DNA from: Flavobacterium panici
Lineage (GTDB): Bacteria > Bacteroidota > Bacteroidia > Flavobacteriales > Flavobacteriaceae
DNA: 64,000 nucleotides
Assembly: GCF_903819335.1 (NCBI RefSeq)
Contig: NZ_CAIJDE010000062.1
Location: forward strand, 124,001 to 188,000
Direction of reading: 5' to 3'
Shown: piece by piece, positions 37,173 through 45,453 of the stretch
How positions within the stretch are numbered: the stretch's first letter is position 1
Layout: the number at the start of each line of letters is the position of its first letter
Program-made: the position numbers and the translations under genes
Notes under the pieces: generated by a model
Seen by the model: the letters and a program-made list of their open reading frames with translations, nothing else
Database searches by the model: none
What the model was told of the DNA's origin: nothing

Positions 37173-38156
37173 TTATTTCAAATTATTCCAGTACCAGCTT
37201 ACCGCTTCTTTTAATCCTTCCTGAAGAGAATATTTGGGATTATATCCTAAAAGACTTTTTGCCTTATCGATACTTGCCAATGAATGCGGAATATCCCCTG
37301 CCCGATTTATGCCATATATAATCTCTACATCAGCAATTTTTGGGTCAAATTCAGACAAATATTTTTTTAAATATTTTACCAAATCATTTAATGTGTTTCT
37401 ATCTCCAAAAGCAGTATTATAAACTGTATTAAAAGCAGATTGATTTTGAGTCGTTATTGCCAGTTCATTCATTTGAATCACGTTGTCTATATATGTAAAA
37501 TCGCGTGAATAATTTCCATCACCATTAATAATTGGGCTTTCATGATTCATCAATTGTTTAACAAATTTTGGAATTACTGCCGCATAAGCTCCATCTGGAT
37601 CTTGTTTTCTTCCAAAAACATTAAAATAACGTAATCCGATTGTTTCTAAGTTATATGTTCTGCTGAAAATTTCAGCATATAACTCATTTACATATTTAGT
37701 TATTGCGTAAGGAGATAATGGTTTCCCGATTACATCTTCTATTTTTGGTAATCCTTCAGAATCACCATATGTAGATGAACTAGCTGCATATACAAAACGT
37801 TTTACTCTTGCGTCTCTAGAAGCAACTAACATGTTCAAGAACCCTGAAACATTCACTTCATTAGTTGTTATCGGATCATTTATTGATCTTGGAACAGATC
37901 CTAATGCCGACTGATGTAAAACATAATCAACACCTTCAACTGCCAGAATACAATCTTCGATATTTCTTATGTCACCTTCAATTAATTTAAAGTTTGGATT
38001 TTCTATAACATGCTTTAAATTATGACGATGACCGGTAGAAAAATTATCTAAACAAATTACTTTATGGCCTAATCCCAGAAAATGTTCTGATAGATTTGAA
38101 CCTATAAAACCAGCTCCACCAGTAATTAGTATTGTATTTTGATTTGAAATGTTCAT
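37173..38156 (-). CDS. wbpP: UDP-GlcNAc 4-epimerase (WbpP/TviC-like), copy 1
   Basis: A 327-residue SDR epimerase with ILITGGAGFIGSNLSEHF near 10-26, LDNFSTGHRHN, LGSVPRSINDPITTNEV, SSSTYGDS, the catalytic SPYAITKYVNELY and GLRYFNVFGRKQDPDGAYAAV. It is highly similar to the copy at 27719-28687 throughout, differing mainly by a 5-residue longer N-terminus. It sits between wzc and ugd, with 10- and 22-base gaps. Two epimerases of the same type suggest either different operons needing the same sugar or a recent duplication with diverging specificity (for example UDP-GlcNAc versus UDP-GlcNAcA). Confidence 0.93.
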   Translation of the reverse strand: MNISNQNTILITGGAGFIGSNLSEHFLGLGHKVICLDNFSTGHRHNLKHVIENPNFKLIEGDIRNIEDCILAVEGVDYVLHQSALGSVPRSINDPITTNEVNVSGFLNMLVASRDARVKRFVYAASSSTYGDSEGLPKIEDVIGKPLSPYAITKYVNELYAEIFSRTYNLETIGLRYFNVFGRKQDPDGAYAAVIPKFVKQLMNHESPIINGDGNYSRDFTYIDNVIQMNELAITTQNQSAFNTVYNTAFGDRNTLNDLVKYLKKYLSEFDPKIADVEIIYGINRAGDIPHSLASIDKAKSLLGYNPKYSLQEGLKEAVSWYWNNLK

Positions 38157-38166
38157 TTGTTCAAAA

Positions 38167-40617
38167 TTATTTTTTCCTAAATTTACCAGAAATCAAGTTC
38201 CAAAGTCCGCTTTGTTTCTCTTCTTCATGATATCCATTCGAGTAAGCTCCGTAACCGTATCCATAGCCATATGTAGAACCGTATTTTGCTTTGTTTTCGA
38301 AACCATTAAAAACGATACTTGTATTACTTAATTCCCCTCTTTTTACCTTATTATTAAGCAACGTTATCATATCTTTTTTCGTATAATTCTGTCTAACAAT
38401 ATATAAAGTAACATCTGCATATTGAACAAGTTCTGATGCATCTGAAACTAAACCAACTGGAGGAGTATCAAGAATTATATAATCATATTTTTGTTTTAAT
38501 TCATCTATTAACTCTTTCATCGCATCACTTAGAATTAATTCTGACGGATTTGGAGGAATTGGTCCGGAAAGTATTACATCAAGATTTGGAACTTGTGTTG
38601 AATTTGTAATTTCATCCAAAGTATTTTGTTTAATTAAATAATTAACAACTCCTAATTGTTGATTTACTAAAGAGAATTCATCTGCTAATCTTGGTTTTCT
38701 TAAATCCAGGCCAACGATAACTGTTTTCTTTTCACTTAAAGCAAAAACTGTGGCAATATTAATTGAACAAAATGTTTTTCCTTCACCACTTATAGATGAA
38801 GTGATCATCAAAGTTTTTGAACCATAAAGCTGTTGTCTTTTATATAAAAATTGTAATGATGATCGTATACCTCTAAAAGCTTCCGAAAGAGCAGATTTTG
38901 GCTTGTCAAACACAGCTAAACTTACTGCGTCTTTATTTAATCCTACTACTCCTATTATTGGTATTTCTGTCAACTTACTAATATCATCAGTATTTTGAAT
39001 TGAATTATTAATAAAGAAAATTATAGATACAATTATTAACGGGATTAATATCCCCAAAAATAAAGCCAGGATATAATTAGCAGAAGTTTTTGGTCCAATT
39101 AAGCCTTCACCAATATCTTTTGCAGGGTCAATAAAGTGAATGTCTGATAAATTTGAAGCTTTTACGATTTCTGCCTCATTTCGTTTCTGAAGAAATTCGG
39201 TATAAATATTATCATTTAAATCGTATTTCCTTTTAATTTTCAACAACTCTTGTTGTTCTTCTGGAAGTTTTTTAACCGTACTTTCTGCCTGTCCAATTTT
39301 TGCATTTATCAATGATAGGTCATAAAGTAAGGAAGCTTTAGCTGAAATTATATTTTCTAACAAAACACTTTTAACAGCTTGCATTTGATTATCAAAATCT
39401 TTAAAAATTTTATCACTTTTTACAGCGTAAGCCATCTCTGATCTTTGCGTAGAAAGAGCAATAAGTTTAGAAATATTTGTGACAATATTAGGATCTTCAA
39501 TACCTGCTACAGAAGGTGCCGGCAGTCTAGAATAATCAACGCTATTATTTAAATAAGATCTTAAAGAATTATAATAAGCAATTTTTCGTGTTACTTGATC
39601 TTTTTCAACATCAAAGTCCATTATTTTATCTGAAAACTTAGATGCTCCTCCTTCAATTTCATAAATATTTTTATCCTTTCTAAAACTTTTCAATTCGTTG
39701 CCGGTTTGCTTCAACTGTCCTTCCATAGAAACAAGTGTGCTGTCTATAAATCTTATTGTATTGGTTGCAAACTGATTTTTACCATCTAATTGAATTTTTA
39801 TCAACATTTTTACTGTTGCGTTTAAATATTCAACCATTCTGGCTTTATTGGTTCCCTGCATTCCTAAAGTTAAAAGTGATCCACCATTTTTATCACTATC
39901 TACACTTATTCCTTTGTAACGAGAAACTGTTCCGTCAAAATCATTAAATTTTATAAAATACTCTTTTCCCTTATAAAATCCGGGATTATCATTAATTTGT
40001 AATTTCCAATTTAAAAAAGGCAGAGAAACGTGCTCTCCAACTTTATATTTTTTAATAAAGGTTAAAGGCTGTACAGAAGTATTACTATAAGTATTGGTAG
40101 AATAAGTAATTAACGAAACTGAATTACTTTCAAATGGTATTTGAATTTGATATTCATTTTCACTTAAAAATTTAATACTAATTAAAGTATTTGCGAGCTG
40201 GCCTTTTGTTTTATCTATATCAACATAAAAAGGAACTGCTCCATAAGAATCAATTAAATTGTATTTTCCTTGTTCAAGATAATCGATATAGTACTGTAAC
40301 TTATCAACAACCAACTCATTATGTGACCTTGATTGCAATATGGTAGAAATTCCATTAACCTGATCTGAAATTCCGCCCCAATTAAAAACTAAACTTGTGT
40401 TAGATGTAAAAAACGGATTGCTTTCTTCTTTTATAGAAATCATGGTTTGCATTCCGTAAATTTTTTCTTTTCGGATATTTACCTGATATGCAATTGTAAA
40501 AGCAATAATTAAACTTGCCAAAAACCATTTCCAATAACTTAAGATTTTTAATAAAAATCCCTTAAAATCAAAGTTTGAATGATTCTCAAAAATGGAAAAA
40601 TCTTTTATATCTAACAT
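38167..40617 (-). CDS. wzc: Polysaccharide co-polymerase / tyrosine autokinase (Wzc-like)
   Basis: An 816-residue inner-membrane protein. Two spans (about 35-53 and 500-523) enclose a long periplasmic Wzz-type domain with coiled-coil stretches (about 280-490). The cytoplasmic BY-kinase domain has Walker A SGEGKT at 610-615, Walker A' VIVGLDLR near 633-640 and Walker B YIILDTPP around 713-720. The C-terminal tyrosine cluster has seven Tyr between 779 and 796, in a YGYGYGYG pattern. Phosphorylation of this cluster controls oligomerisation in known Wzc proteins. It pairs with the Wza lipoprotein encoded 16 bases upstream. Confidence 0.96.
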   Translation of the reverse strand: MLDIKDFSIFENHSNFDFKGFLLKILSYWKWFLASLIIAFTIAYQVNIRKEKIYGMQTMISIKEESNPFFTSNTSLVFNWGGISDQVNGISTILQSRSHNELVVDKLQYYIDYLEQGKYNLIDSYGAVPFYVDIDKTKGQLANTLISIKFLSENEYQIQIPFESNSVSLITYSTNTYSNTSVQPLTFIKKYKVGEHVSLPFLNWKLQINDNPGFYKGKEYFIKFNDFDGTVSRYKGISVDSDKNGGSLLTLGMQGTNKARMVEYLNATVKMLIKIQLDGKNQFATNTIRFIDSTLVSMEGQLKQTGNELKSFRKDKNIYEIEGGASKFSDKIMDFDVEKDQVTRKIAYYNSLRSYLNNSVDYSRLPAPSVAGIEDPNIVTNISKLIALSTQRSEMAYAVKSDKIFKDFDNQMQAVKSVLLENIISAKASLLYDLSLINAKIGQAESTVKKLPEEQQELLKIKRKYDLNDNIYTEFLQKRNEAEIVKASNLSDIHFIDPAKDIGEGLIGPKTSANYILALFLGILIPLIIVSIIFFINNSIQNTDDISKLTEIPIIGVVGLNKDAVSLAVFDKPKSALSEAFRGIRSSLQFLYKRQQLYGSKTLMITSSISGEGKTFCSINIATVFALSEKKTVIVGLDLRKPRLADEFSLVNQQLGVVNYLIKQNTLDEITNSTQVPNLDVILSGPIPPNPSELILSDAMKELIDELKQKYDYIILDTPPVGLVSDASELVQYADVTLYIVRQNYTKKDMITLLNNKVKRGELSNTSIVFNGFENKAKYGSTYGYGYGYGAYSNGYHEEEKQSGLWNLISGKFRKK

Positions 40618-40633
40618 CTTAATAAATTATTTT

Positions 40634-41422
40634 TTAATTTCTGATTATCAAATAAACTGTTGTAGCTAATGACAATAAGGTTATAATTGTTCCTATAGAT
40701 TGAATCCCCGTTTGTCCAGTTCCCCACGTTTTTTGCTTCAACGGTTTTACATAAATATAATCGTTTGGCTGCAAATAATAATATGGGGATTTCATTACGT
40801 TTACATCTGTAAGATCTAATTCATTCATTTGTACTCCGGTTGGAGTTTGTCTAATAACTGTTACTGCCTTTCTATTACCAACAGTTGTAATGTCTCCAGC
40901 GTTTGCAATCGCTTCCATTATATTTACATTATCCTTGAATAATGTTTTTGTGCCCGTACTTCCAACTTCTCCATTTATAGTATACCTAAATCCTGCCAAT
41001 TTTACTGTGACAAAAATATTAGCTTCACTTTTAAAATATTCCTCAAGTAATTTTTTCTCAATTTTAATGCGAACTTCTTCAAGAGTATATCCAATAACAT
41101 TTATTTCCCCTAAAATTGGAATTCTAATATTTCCGTGATCATCTACAGTAAATCCATCAAAATACAAGGTCGATTCTGATTTCCCCTCTATCTTACTTTC
41201 TGATTTATTAAATATCGAAACTAATTTTGGATCGATGGCTTTTATATCAATAGTTAAAACATCATTTACTTGTAGTCTATAAGGCTTAGATTCTACTAAT
41301 GCAATATTATTTTGCTCTGATGAAGTATTTTTATCCTGAAGATAAACGAGATCGTTTAAGGGAATACAAGATGTAAACAATGTGCTTATCAGCAAGAATA
41401 TATAAAAACTATTTTTTGTCAT
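40634..41422 (-). CDS. wza: Outer-membrane polysaccharide export lipoprotein (Wza-like)
   Basis: A 262-residue lipoprotein with signal peptide MTKNSFYIFLLISTLFTSC (lipid-anchored Cys at 19). The export domain spans about 45-140 (RLQVNDVLTIDIKAIDPK, LGEINVIGYTLEEV), an SLBB domain follows (FRYTINGEVGSTGTKTLF), and a C-terminal hydrophobic helix lies at about 240-260. This is a short OPX protein of the type common in Bacteroidota. It is the first gene of the leading operon and is followed by wzc, its expected partner. Confidence 0.94.
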   Translation of the reverse strand: MTKNSFYIFLLISTLFTSCIPLNDLVYLQDKNTSSEQNNIALVESKPYRLQVNDVLTIDIKAIDPKLVSIFNKSESKIEGKSESTLYFDGFTVDDHGNIRIPILGEINVIGYTLEEVRIKIEKKLLEEYFKSEANIFVTVKLAGFRYTINGEVGSTGTKTLFKDNVNIMEAIANAGDITTVGNRKAVTVIRQTPTGVQMNELDLTDVNVMKSPYYYLQPNDYIYVKPLKQKTWGTGQTGIQSIGTIITLLSLATTVYLIIRN

Positions 41423-41438
41423 TTTGAAAATTTTAACG

Positions 41439-41446
41439 CAAATATA
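41439..41446 (-). promoter_or_regulatory. Probable -7 element before wza
   Basis: TATATTTG on the minus strand matches TAnnTTTG and lies 17 bases before the wza ATG. The -33 region has only CCTGAAA, a partial match (CTG in place of TTG), 17 bases upstream. If used, the leader would be about 11 bases. Confidence 0.4.
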
Positions 41447-41492
41447 GTTTTTCCTTTAGTTTTCAGGAAATCTATATATTATTTACTGGCAT

Positions 41493-42113
41493 TTAATTAC
41501 TTTTGAAAGTTTTTTCGAACGGAACACGATGCAAAATACTTCTTCCAAGTGTAATTTCATCAGCATATTCTAATTCATCTCCAACGGAAATTCCTCTTGC
41601 TATAGTAGAAATCACAATTTCTGAATCGGCGATTTGTTTATAAATGTAAAAATTTGTGGTATCTCCTTCCATTGTAGAACTCAAGGCGAAGATTATTTCA
41701 ACCACTTTTCCTGATTTTACTTTTTCAACTAAAGTAGAAATATTTAACTGGCTTGGACCAACTCCCTCAATTGGAGAAATTTTACCTCCTAAAACATGAT
41801 AAATTCCTCTGTATTGTCCAGTATTTTCAATCGCCATGACATCGCGTATGTCTTCTACAACACAAATCATTTGATGATTTCTGCTAGTATTTGCACAAAT
41901 TTCACAAATCTTCGTATCTGATATATTATGGCAATTTTGACAAAATTTAATGTCTTCACGCATATTTAATAACGCTTGTGACAGAAATCCTGTTTGTTCT
42001 TTTGGCTGCTTTAACAAATGAAGAACTAAACGCAATGCTGTACGCTTACCAATTCCTGGCAATTGCGACATCTCGTTGACCGCTTTTTCAATAAGTTTTG
42101 ATGAAAATTCCAT
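41493..42113 (-). CDS. recR: Recombination mediator protein RecR
   Basis: Works with RecO (and RecF) to load RecA onto gapped DNA. The 206 residues begin MEFSSKLIEKAVNEMSQLPG, with helix-hairpin-helix near 10-35, a Cys4 zinc finger CQNC-x8-CEIC (about 57-72) and a Toprim domain (ICVVEDIRDVMAIENTG). The frame is open to a TTG at 42176, but the family start fits ATG 42113. A -7 element TACTTTTG ends 5 bases before that ATG, so the message is probably almost leaderless. It is 70 bases from wza and unrelated to it in function. Confidence 0.96.
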   Translation of the reverse strand: MEFSSKLIEKAVNEMSQLPGIGKRTALRLVLHLLKQPKEQTGFLSQALLNMREDIKFCQNCHNISDTKICEICANTSRNHQMICVVEDIRDVMAIENTGQYRGIYHVLGGKISPIEGVGPSQLNISTLVEKVKSGKVVEIIFALSSTMEGDTTNFYIYKQIADSEIVISTIARGISVGDELEYADEITLGRSILHRVPFEKTFKSN

Positions 42114-42118
42114 GACGA

Positions 42119-42126
42119 CAAAAGTA
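42119..42126 (-). promoter_or_regulatory. -7 element immediately before recR
   Basis: TACTTTTG on the minus strand, with its last base 6 bases before the recR ATG. Transcription would begin at or within a base or two of the start codon. No clear -33 TTG is visible, so confidence is moderate. Confidence 0.4.
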
Positions 42127-42226
42127 ATACTTTTAATGGTATAGCCGGCTTTGACACATCTAAAATCAGCATTCAAAAGATTATATATTATTACTGAATT
42201 TATTTTAGCATCAATAAAAACGATAT

Positions 42227-42266
42227 TCTTTTATGGCGATCCCGATATTTCGGAAGCCATAAAAGA
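42227..42266. repeat. Hairpin with inner palindrome between the CoA-binding gene and recR
   Basis: An 11-bp stem (TCTTTTATGGC with GCCATAAAAGA) encloses a second short stem (CCGA/TCGG). It follows the CoA-binding gene stop by 34 bases and may act as a weak terminator, but no T-tract follows. CGATATT occurs three times in and around it (42221, 42243, 42280), which hints at a dispersed intergenic repeat. Confidence 0.45.
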
Positions 42267-42300
42267 TATAATGGATAGCCGATATTAGCTCACGAAAAAA

Positions 42301-42666
42301 TTAATATTGATTCGTAGCCAATAAAACCAAAGTACATGCAACTTCAACTTCAATATTATTTAATTCCAACAATTGATATAATTCAGGATTTTCTGTTCCG
42401 GGATTGAAGATTACTCTTTTAGGCTGTGCTTCAACGATGTAATTATAATAATCACGCTGACGAGTAGGATTTAGATATAAAGTTACTGTATCTATATTTT
42501 TAACCGGAACGGCTTTGGTATGAATTTTTACCCCTGCCACTTCTCCAGTGTTTTGTCCAATTGCAAGAACAGTATGCCCTTTTTGAGTTAATGCATTTAT
42601 TGCTCTAAAAGCATAACGATCAGGTTTTGTGGTTGCTCCAAGCAACAATGTTTTTTTATTTTTCAT
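42301..42666 (-). CDS. CoA-binding domain protein (YccU-like)
   Basis: A 121-residue Rossmann-fold protein of the CoA_binding_2 family: KKTLLLGATTKPDRYAFRAI at the N-terminus, TVTLYLNPTRQRDYY in the middle and RVIFNPGTENPEL with a late Cys. The family binds CoA in vitro but its cellular role is unknown. The start was set at ATG 42666; the frame extends upstream by ten residues without family support. A -7 element TACTTTTG lies 18 bases upstream. Confidence 0.85.
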   Translation of the reverse strand: MKNKKTLLLGATTKPDRYAFRAINALTQKGHTVLAIGQNTGEVAGVKIHTKAVPVKNIDTVTLYLNPTRQRDYYNYIVEAQPKRVIFNPGTENPELYQLLELNNIEVEVACTLVLLATNQY

Positions 42667-42683
42667 TATATTAGAATATTTCA

Positions 42684-42691
42684 CAAAAGTA
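42684..42691 (-). promoter_or_regulatory. -7 element before the CoA-binding gene
   Basis: TACTTTTG on the minus strand matches the Bacteroidota -7 consensus, and its last base is 18 bases before ATG 42666. It supports that start over the longer one. The -33 region shows no TTG. Confidence 0.35.
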
Positions 42692-42817
42692 GTCAAAAAG
42701 GACGAGCATAATTTATTCTATTGATTTAGAATATTGACTGTAAAAAATAATATCATCATATAAATTTACACCCAAGTATTAAAATTTGACTATTTTTACT
42801 TCACTAACCAATATTAT

Positions 42818-43444
42818 ATGGATTTATTTATTTACCTATTTGCTGCACTTTTCTCAGTACTAAACCCAATTGGGACAGTTCCCATTTTTGTTGGATTAAC
42901 GCAGCATGATTCTCAAAAAGAACGCTCTAGAATTTCTTTATGGACTGCCATAAATGTTGGTATTATCTTATTGGTTTCTTTTTTTATTGGCCAATATGTT
43001 TTAACTTTTTTCGGGATAAGTATTGATGCACTTCGAATTGCAGGCGGAATCGTGATTGTTAATTCTGGCTTTTCATTGCTTTCTGGTAAATTCAATAAAA
43101 AACGAGGCATCAATAAAAAAATTGAAAATGAAGTACAACAAAGAAATGATATTGCTTTAACACCATTAGCAATCCCAATGCTTGCTGGTCCAGGTTCTAT
43201 TTCTTTATTAATTGCATTTTATCAGGAACATCATCAAGTGGAGGAAATCGTTTTTTCTTGTCTTGCAATTTTAGCAATAGCTGTAGTCATTTTTGTAATT
43301 CTAAAAAGCGCACATTATCTGGCAAGAATTTTAGGTGCATCTGGGATTGTAGCAATCTCCAGAATTGTTGGTTTCATTGTAATTTCTATCGGAATTCAAT
43401 ATATCGTAAGTTCGATCGTAAATATTATAAAAGGAAATTTTTAA
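42818..43444 (+). CDS. marC: MarC family integral membrane protein
   Basis: A 208-residue protein with six hydrophobic spans and the family motif FSVLNPIGTVPIFVGLT near the N-terminus, then ALTPLAIPMLAGPGSISLLI at the start of the second half. Named after E. coli MarC, but a role in antibiotic resistance was not confirmed and the substrate is unknown. It is the only well-supported plus-strand gene in the window, divergent from the CoA-binding gene and convergent with the CtlX-like gene, with which it shares a terminator. Confidence 0.92.
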   Translation: MDLFIYLFAALFSVLNPIGTVPIFVGLTQHDSQKERSRISLWTAINVGIILLVSFFIGQYVLTFFGISIDALRIAGGIVIVNSGFSLLSGKFNKKRGINKKIENEVQQRNDIALTPLAIPMLAGPGSISLLIAFYQEHHQVEEIVFSCLAILAIAVVIFVILKSAHYLARILGASGIVAISRIVGFIVISIGIQYIVSSIVNIIKGNF

Positions 43445-43468
43445 AATGTTTCCATATTGTACAAAACA

Positions 43469-43505
43469 AAAAAGGGATAAAAACACTACGTTTTTATCCC
43501 TTTTT
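43469..43505. terminator. Bidirectional intrinsic terminator between marC and the CtlX-like gene
   Basis: A perfect 16-bp stem (AAAAAGGGATAAAAAC with its complement) around a 5-base loop lies 24 bases after marC and 17 bases after the CtlX-like stop on the other strand. The A-rich and T-rich arms give a U-tract in both directions. Confidence 0.9.
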
Positions 43506-43522
43506 ATATTTATAGACTAATT

Positions 43523-44458
43523 TTAATTTCTTGGCAAAAACACTTCAGCCATCATACATCTTGCACTTCCGCCACCACAAGCTTCAATTGTATCTAAACT
43601 CGAACTTAAAATTTCAGCGTGTTTTTCTAATTGTTGAATTTGTTTTGGAGTTAAACTTTGATGAGCTGATGCACTCATAACGATATATTTTTTATCATTC
43701 GTTCCTCGAACTTCCAACATATTTCCGGCAAAATTATTAACCTGATCTTCTGTAATTAGAATAATTTCTTTTTTATCATCTTTTAGATTATCAAGAACCA
43801 TTTTACGCTCTTTTTTATCATCGATGCAATCTGCACAAATAACTGCGAAAGTTTCACCTAAACACATCATAACATTGGTATGATATATTAATTTACGATC
43901 ACCGTCAACAGTTTGAAAAGCTTCAAAAATTACCGGAGCATAATCAAAATCTTCACAAAACTCAATAAACAATTCTTCGTCAGCACGAGGCGATAATGCA
44001 CAATATGCTTTTGCATTGGCACGATCTAAAAGTAAGCTTCCGGTTCCTTCTAAAAAATAACCATCGTCTTCTGCAGATGTGTAATCCATTATATTAGAAA
44101 TCTCAAAACCTTTTTCCTCCAAAGTATCTAAAATATCTTCACGGCGTTCTAAACGACGATTTTCTGCAAACATTGGATAAAGTGCGACATCACCATTTTC
44201 GTGAAATGAAACCCAATTGTTTGGAAAAATACTATCTGGAGTATCGGTTTCCAAATTATCTTCAATTACGGTTACGTCAACACCAACAGCTCTTAGTTTT
44301 TCAACAAAAGTATCAAACTCTTGCTGCGCTTTTGCATTAACTGTACTTGGCAATAATCCGTCTAATACTTTTTGGTAATAATTATTTACAGCTGTTTGTT
44401 CATTCATTCTGAAAGCAACAGGCCGTATCATTACGATTGCATTTGTTGTTTGTTTCAT
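43523..44458 (-). CDS. ctlX: CtlX-like citrulline/arginine-family hydrolase (amidinotransferase superfamily)
   Basis: A 311-residue member of the guanidino-group-modifying superfamily, best matching the CtlX group. Visible features are FPNNWVSFHENGDVALYPM, EGTGSLLLDRANAKAYCALSPRA, the catalytic His in LIYHTNVMMCLG and the C-terminal catalytic Cys in GGGSARCMMAEVF. The enzyme probably hydrolyses a guanidino or ureido group; CtlX is associated with citrulline use. It is 17 bases downstream of a second, unrelated-looking member of the same superfamily, so the two may act in one pathway. Confidence 0.85.
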   Translation of the reverse strand: MKQTTNAIVMIRPVAFRMNEQTAVNNYYQKVLDGLLPSTVNAKAQQEFDTFVEKLRAVGVDVTVIEDNLETDTPDSIFPNNWVSFHENGDVALYPMFAENRRLERREDILDTLEEKGFEISNIMDYTSAEDDGYFLEGTGSLLLDRANAKAYCALSPRADEELFIEFCEDFDYAPVIFEAFQTVDGDRKLIYHTNVMMCLGETFAVICADCIDDKKERKMVLDNLKDDKKEIILITEDQVNNFAGNMLEVRGTNDKKYIVMSASAHQSLTPKQIQQLEKHAEILSSSLDTIEACGGGSARCMMAEVFLPRN

Positions 44459-44475
44459 TTTATATGTTTTTTGTT

Positions 44476-45390
44476 TTAGTCTCTAATTAATGGTAAAGTT
44501 GAACATCTCAATAAACCTTCTTGTTTTGCAATTTCTGCATACGGAATTTCTTCTACAGTAAAACCATTTGCTCGAAGCCAGTTATTTAATCTGGTAAAGT
44601 TTTTCTCAGAAACAACAACATCTTTATCAATCGAAAATACATTCGAAAACATATTATACATTTCTTCTCTTTCAATATGGAATAAGTTTTCTTTTCCGAA
44701 AAGATTTACCAAATACAAATAATCTGCTTCTTCACGGAAACCTCTTTTGTAAATGATTCCTTTGTCTTTTCCAACAGGTTGAAAACAACAGTCTAAGTGC
44801 AACGCATTGTCACGAGCTTCTAACTTCGATTTAACTAAATCAAATTCTTTCACAATTTTATTTGGAAACAATTCTTTAATATAATTTACGCCATGCATAT
44901 TTGTTCTGGCAGTAATATAATCTTTGTAATCACTTCCTTTGTATGTTCCAATAAAAATATGATCATTCCAAAGCATAACATCGCCGCCTTCAATGTGAAC
45001 TTCTTCTGGCGGGCGTACAACTTTTATTGCATCAATTTGATCAATCACATATTGAATTGCATCTAACTCGCGTTCACGATCTGGTAAAATATTTGATTTT
45101 ATGAAAACATCATCAATTACAAATCCTATATCTCTGGCAAAAATCTGATTGTAATTTTCAATCATTTCAGGACGATAAACAGTTACATCGTATTTCTGAA
45201 AAACAGCATTAAAAGCATCCATCTCAGCAACCATATCTTTTTCGATTGGATATGTTCCAGCTTTAATATGTTCCAATGATTTAGGATCATAGGCCTCTTC
45301 TAATGAAGGAGTTGGCCCATTATGAACGGCTGAACCCAAAACTACAGCACGCAATCTTGAAGTTTCGTTCTTTACATTTAATTGCAACAT
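44476..45390 (-). CDS. Dimethylarginine dimethylaminohydrolase / arginine deiminase-like protein
   Basis: A 304-residue amidinotransferase-superfamily protein. It shows FARDIGFVIDD, the acidic VHIEGGDVMLWND motif, the catalytic-type His in ALHLDCCFQPVG and a Cys near the C-terminus in LLRCSTLPLIRD. This arrangement fits DDAH- or arginine-deiminase-like hydrolases. It is followed by the CtlX-like gene. The exact substrate (methylarginine, arginine or another guanidine) cannot be told from sequence. Confidence 0.82.
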   Translation of the reverse strand: MLQLNVKNETSRLRAVVLGSAVHNGPTPSLEEAYDPKSLEHIKAGTYPIEKDMVAEMDAFNAVFQKYDVTVYRPEMIENYNQIFARDIGFVIDDVFIKSNILPDRERELDAIQYVIDQIDAIKVVRPPEEVHIEGGDVMLWNDHIFIGTYKGSDYKDYITARTNMHGVNYIKELFPNKIVKEFDLVKSKLEARDNALHLDCCFQPVGKDKGIIYKRGFREEADYLYLVNLFGKENLFHIEREEMYNMFSNVFSIDKDVVVSEKNFTRLNNWLRANGFTVEEIPYAEIAKQEGLLRCSTLPLIRD

Positions 45391-45409
45391 AACTTTATTA
45401 TATTTTTGA

Positions 45410-45417
45410 CAAAGATA
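45410..45417 (-). promoter_or_regulatory. Possible -7 element before the DDAH-like gene
   Basis: TATCTTTG on the minus strand, 20 bases before the ATG and immediately after the gltA terminator. No TTG is visible at the -33 position. Position after a strong terminator makes some promoter here likely. Confidence 0.35.
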
Positions 45418-45420
45418 AAA

Positions 45421-45446
45421 AAAGCTTTACAGTTAAGTAAAGCTTT
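45421..45446 (-). terminator. Intrinsic terminator of gltA
   Basis: AAAGCTTTAC and GTAAAGCTTT form a perfect 10-bp stem with a 6-base loop, 7 bases after the gltA stop. On the minus strand a run of seven T follows the stem; A/T-rich flanks could also allow termination on the plus strand. Confidence 0.88.
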
Positions 45447-45453
45447 AGTTTTT

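Noticed and set aside
42114..42176. Longer RecR starting at TTG 42176
   Set aside because: The added residues are not RecR-like, and a -7 promoter element lies just before the internal ATG.
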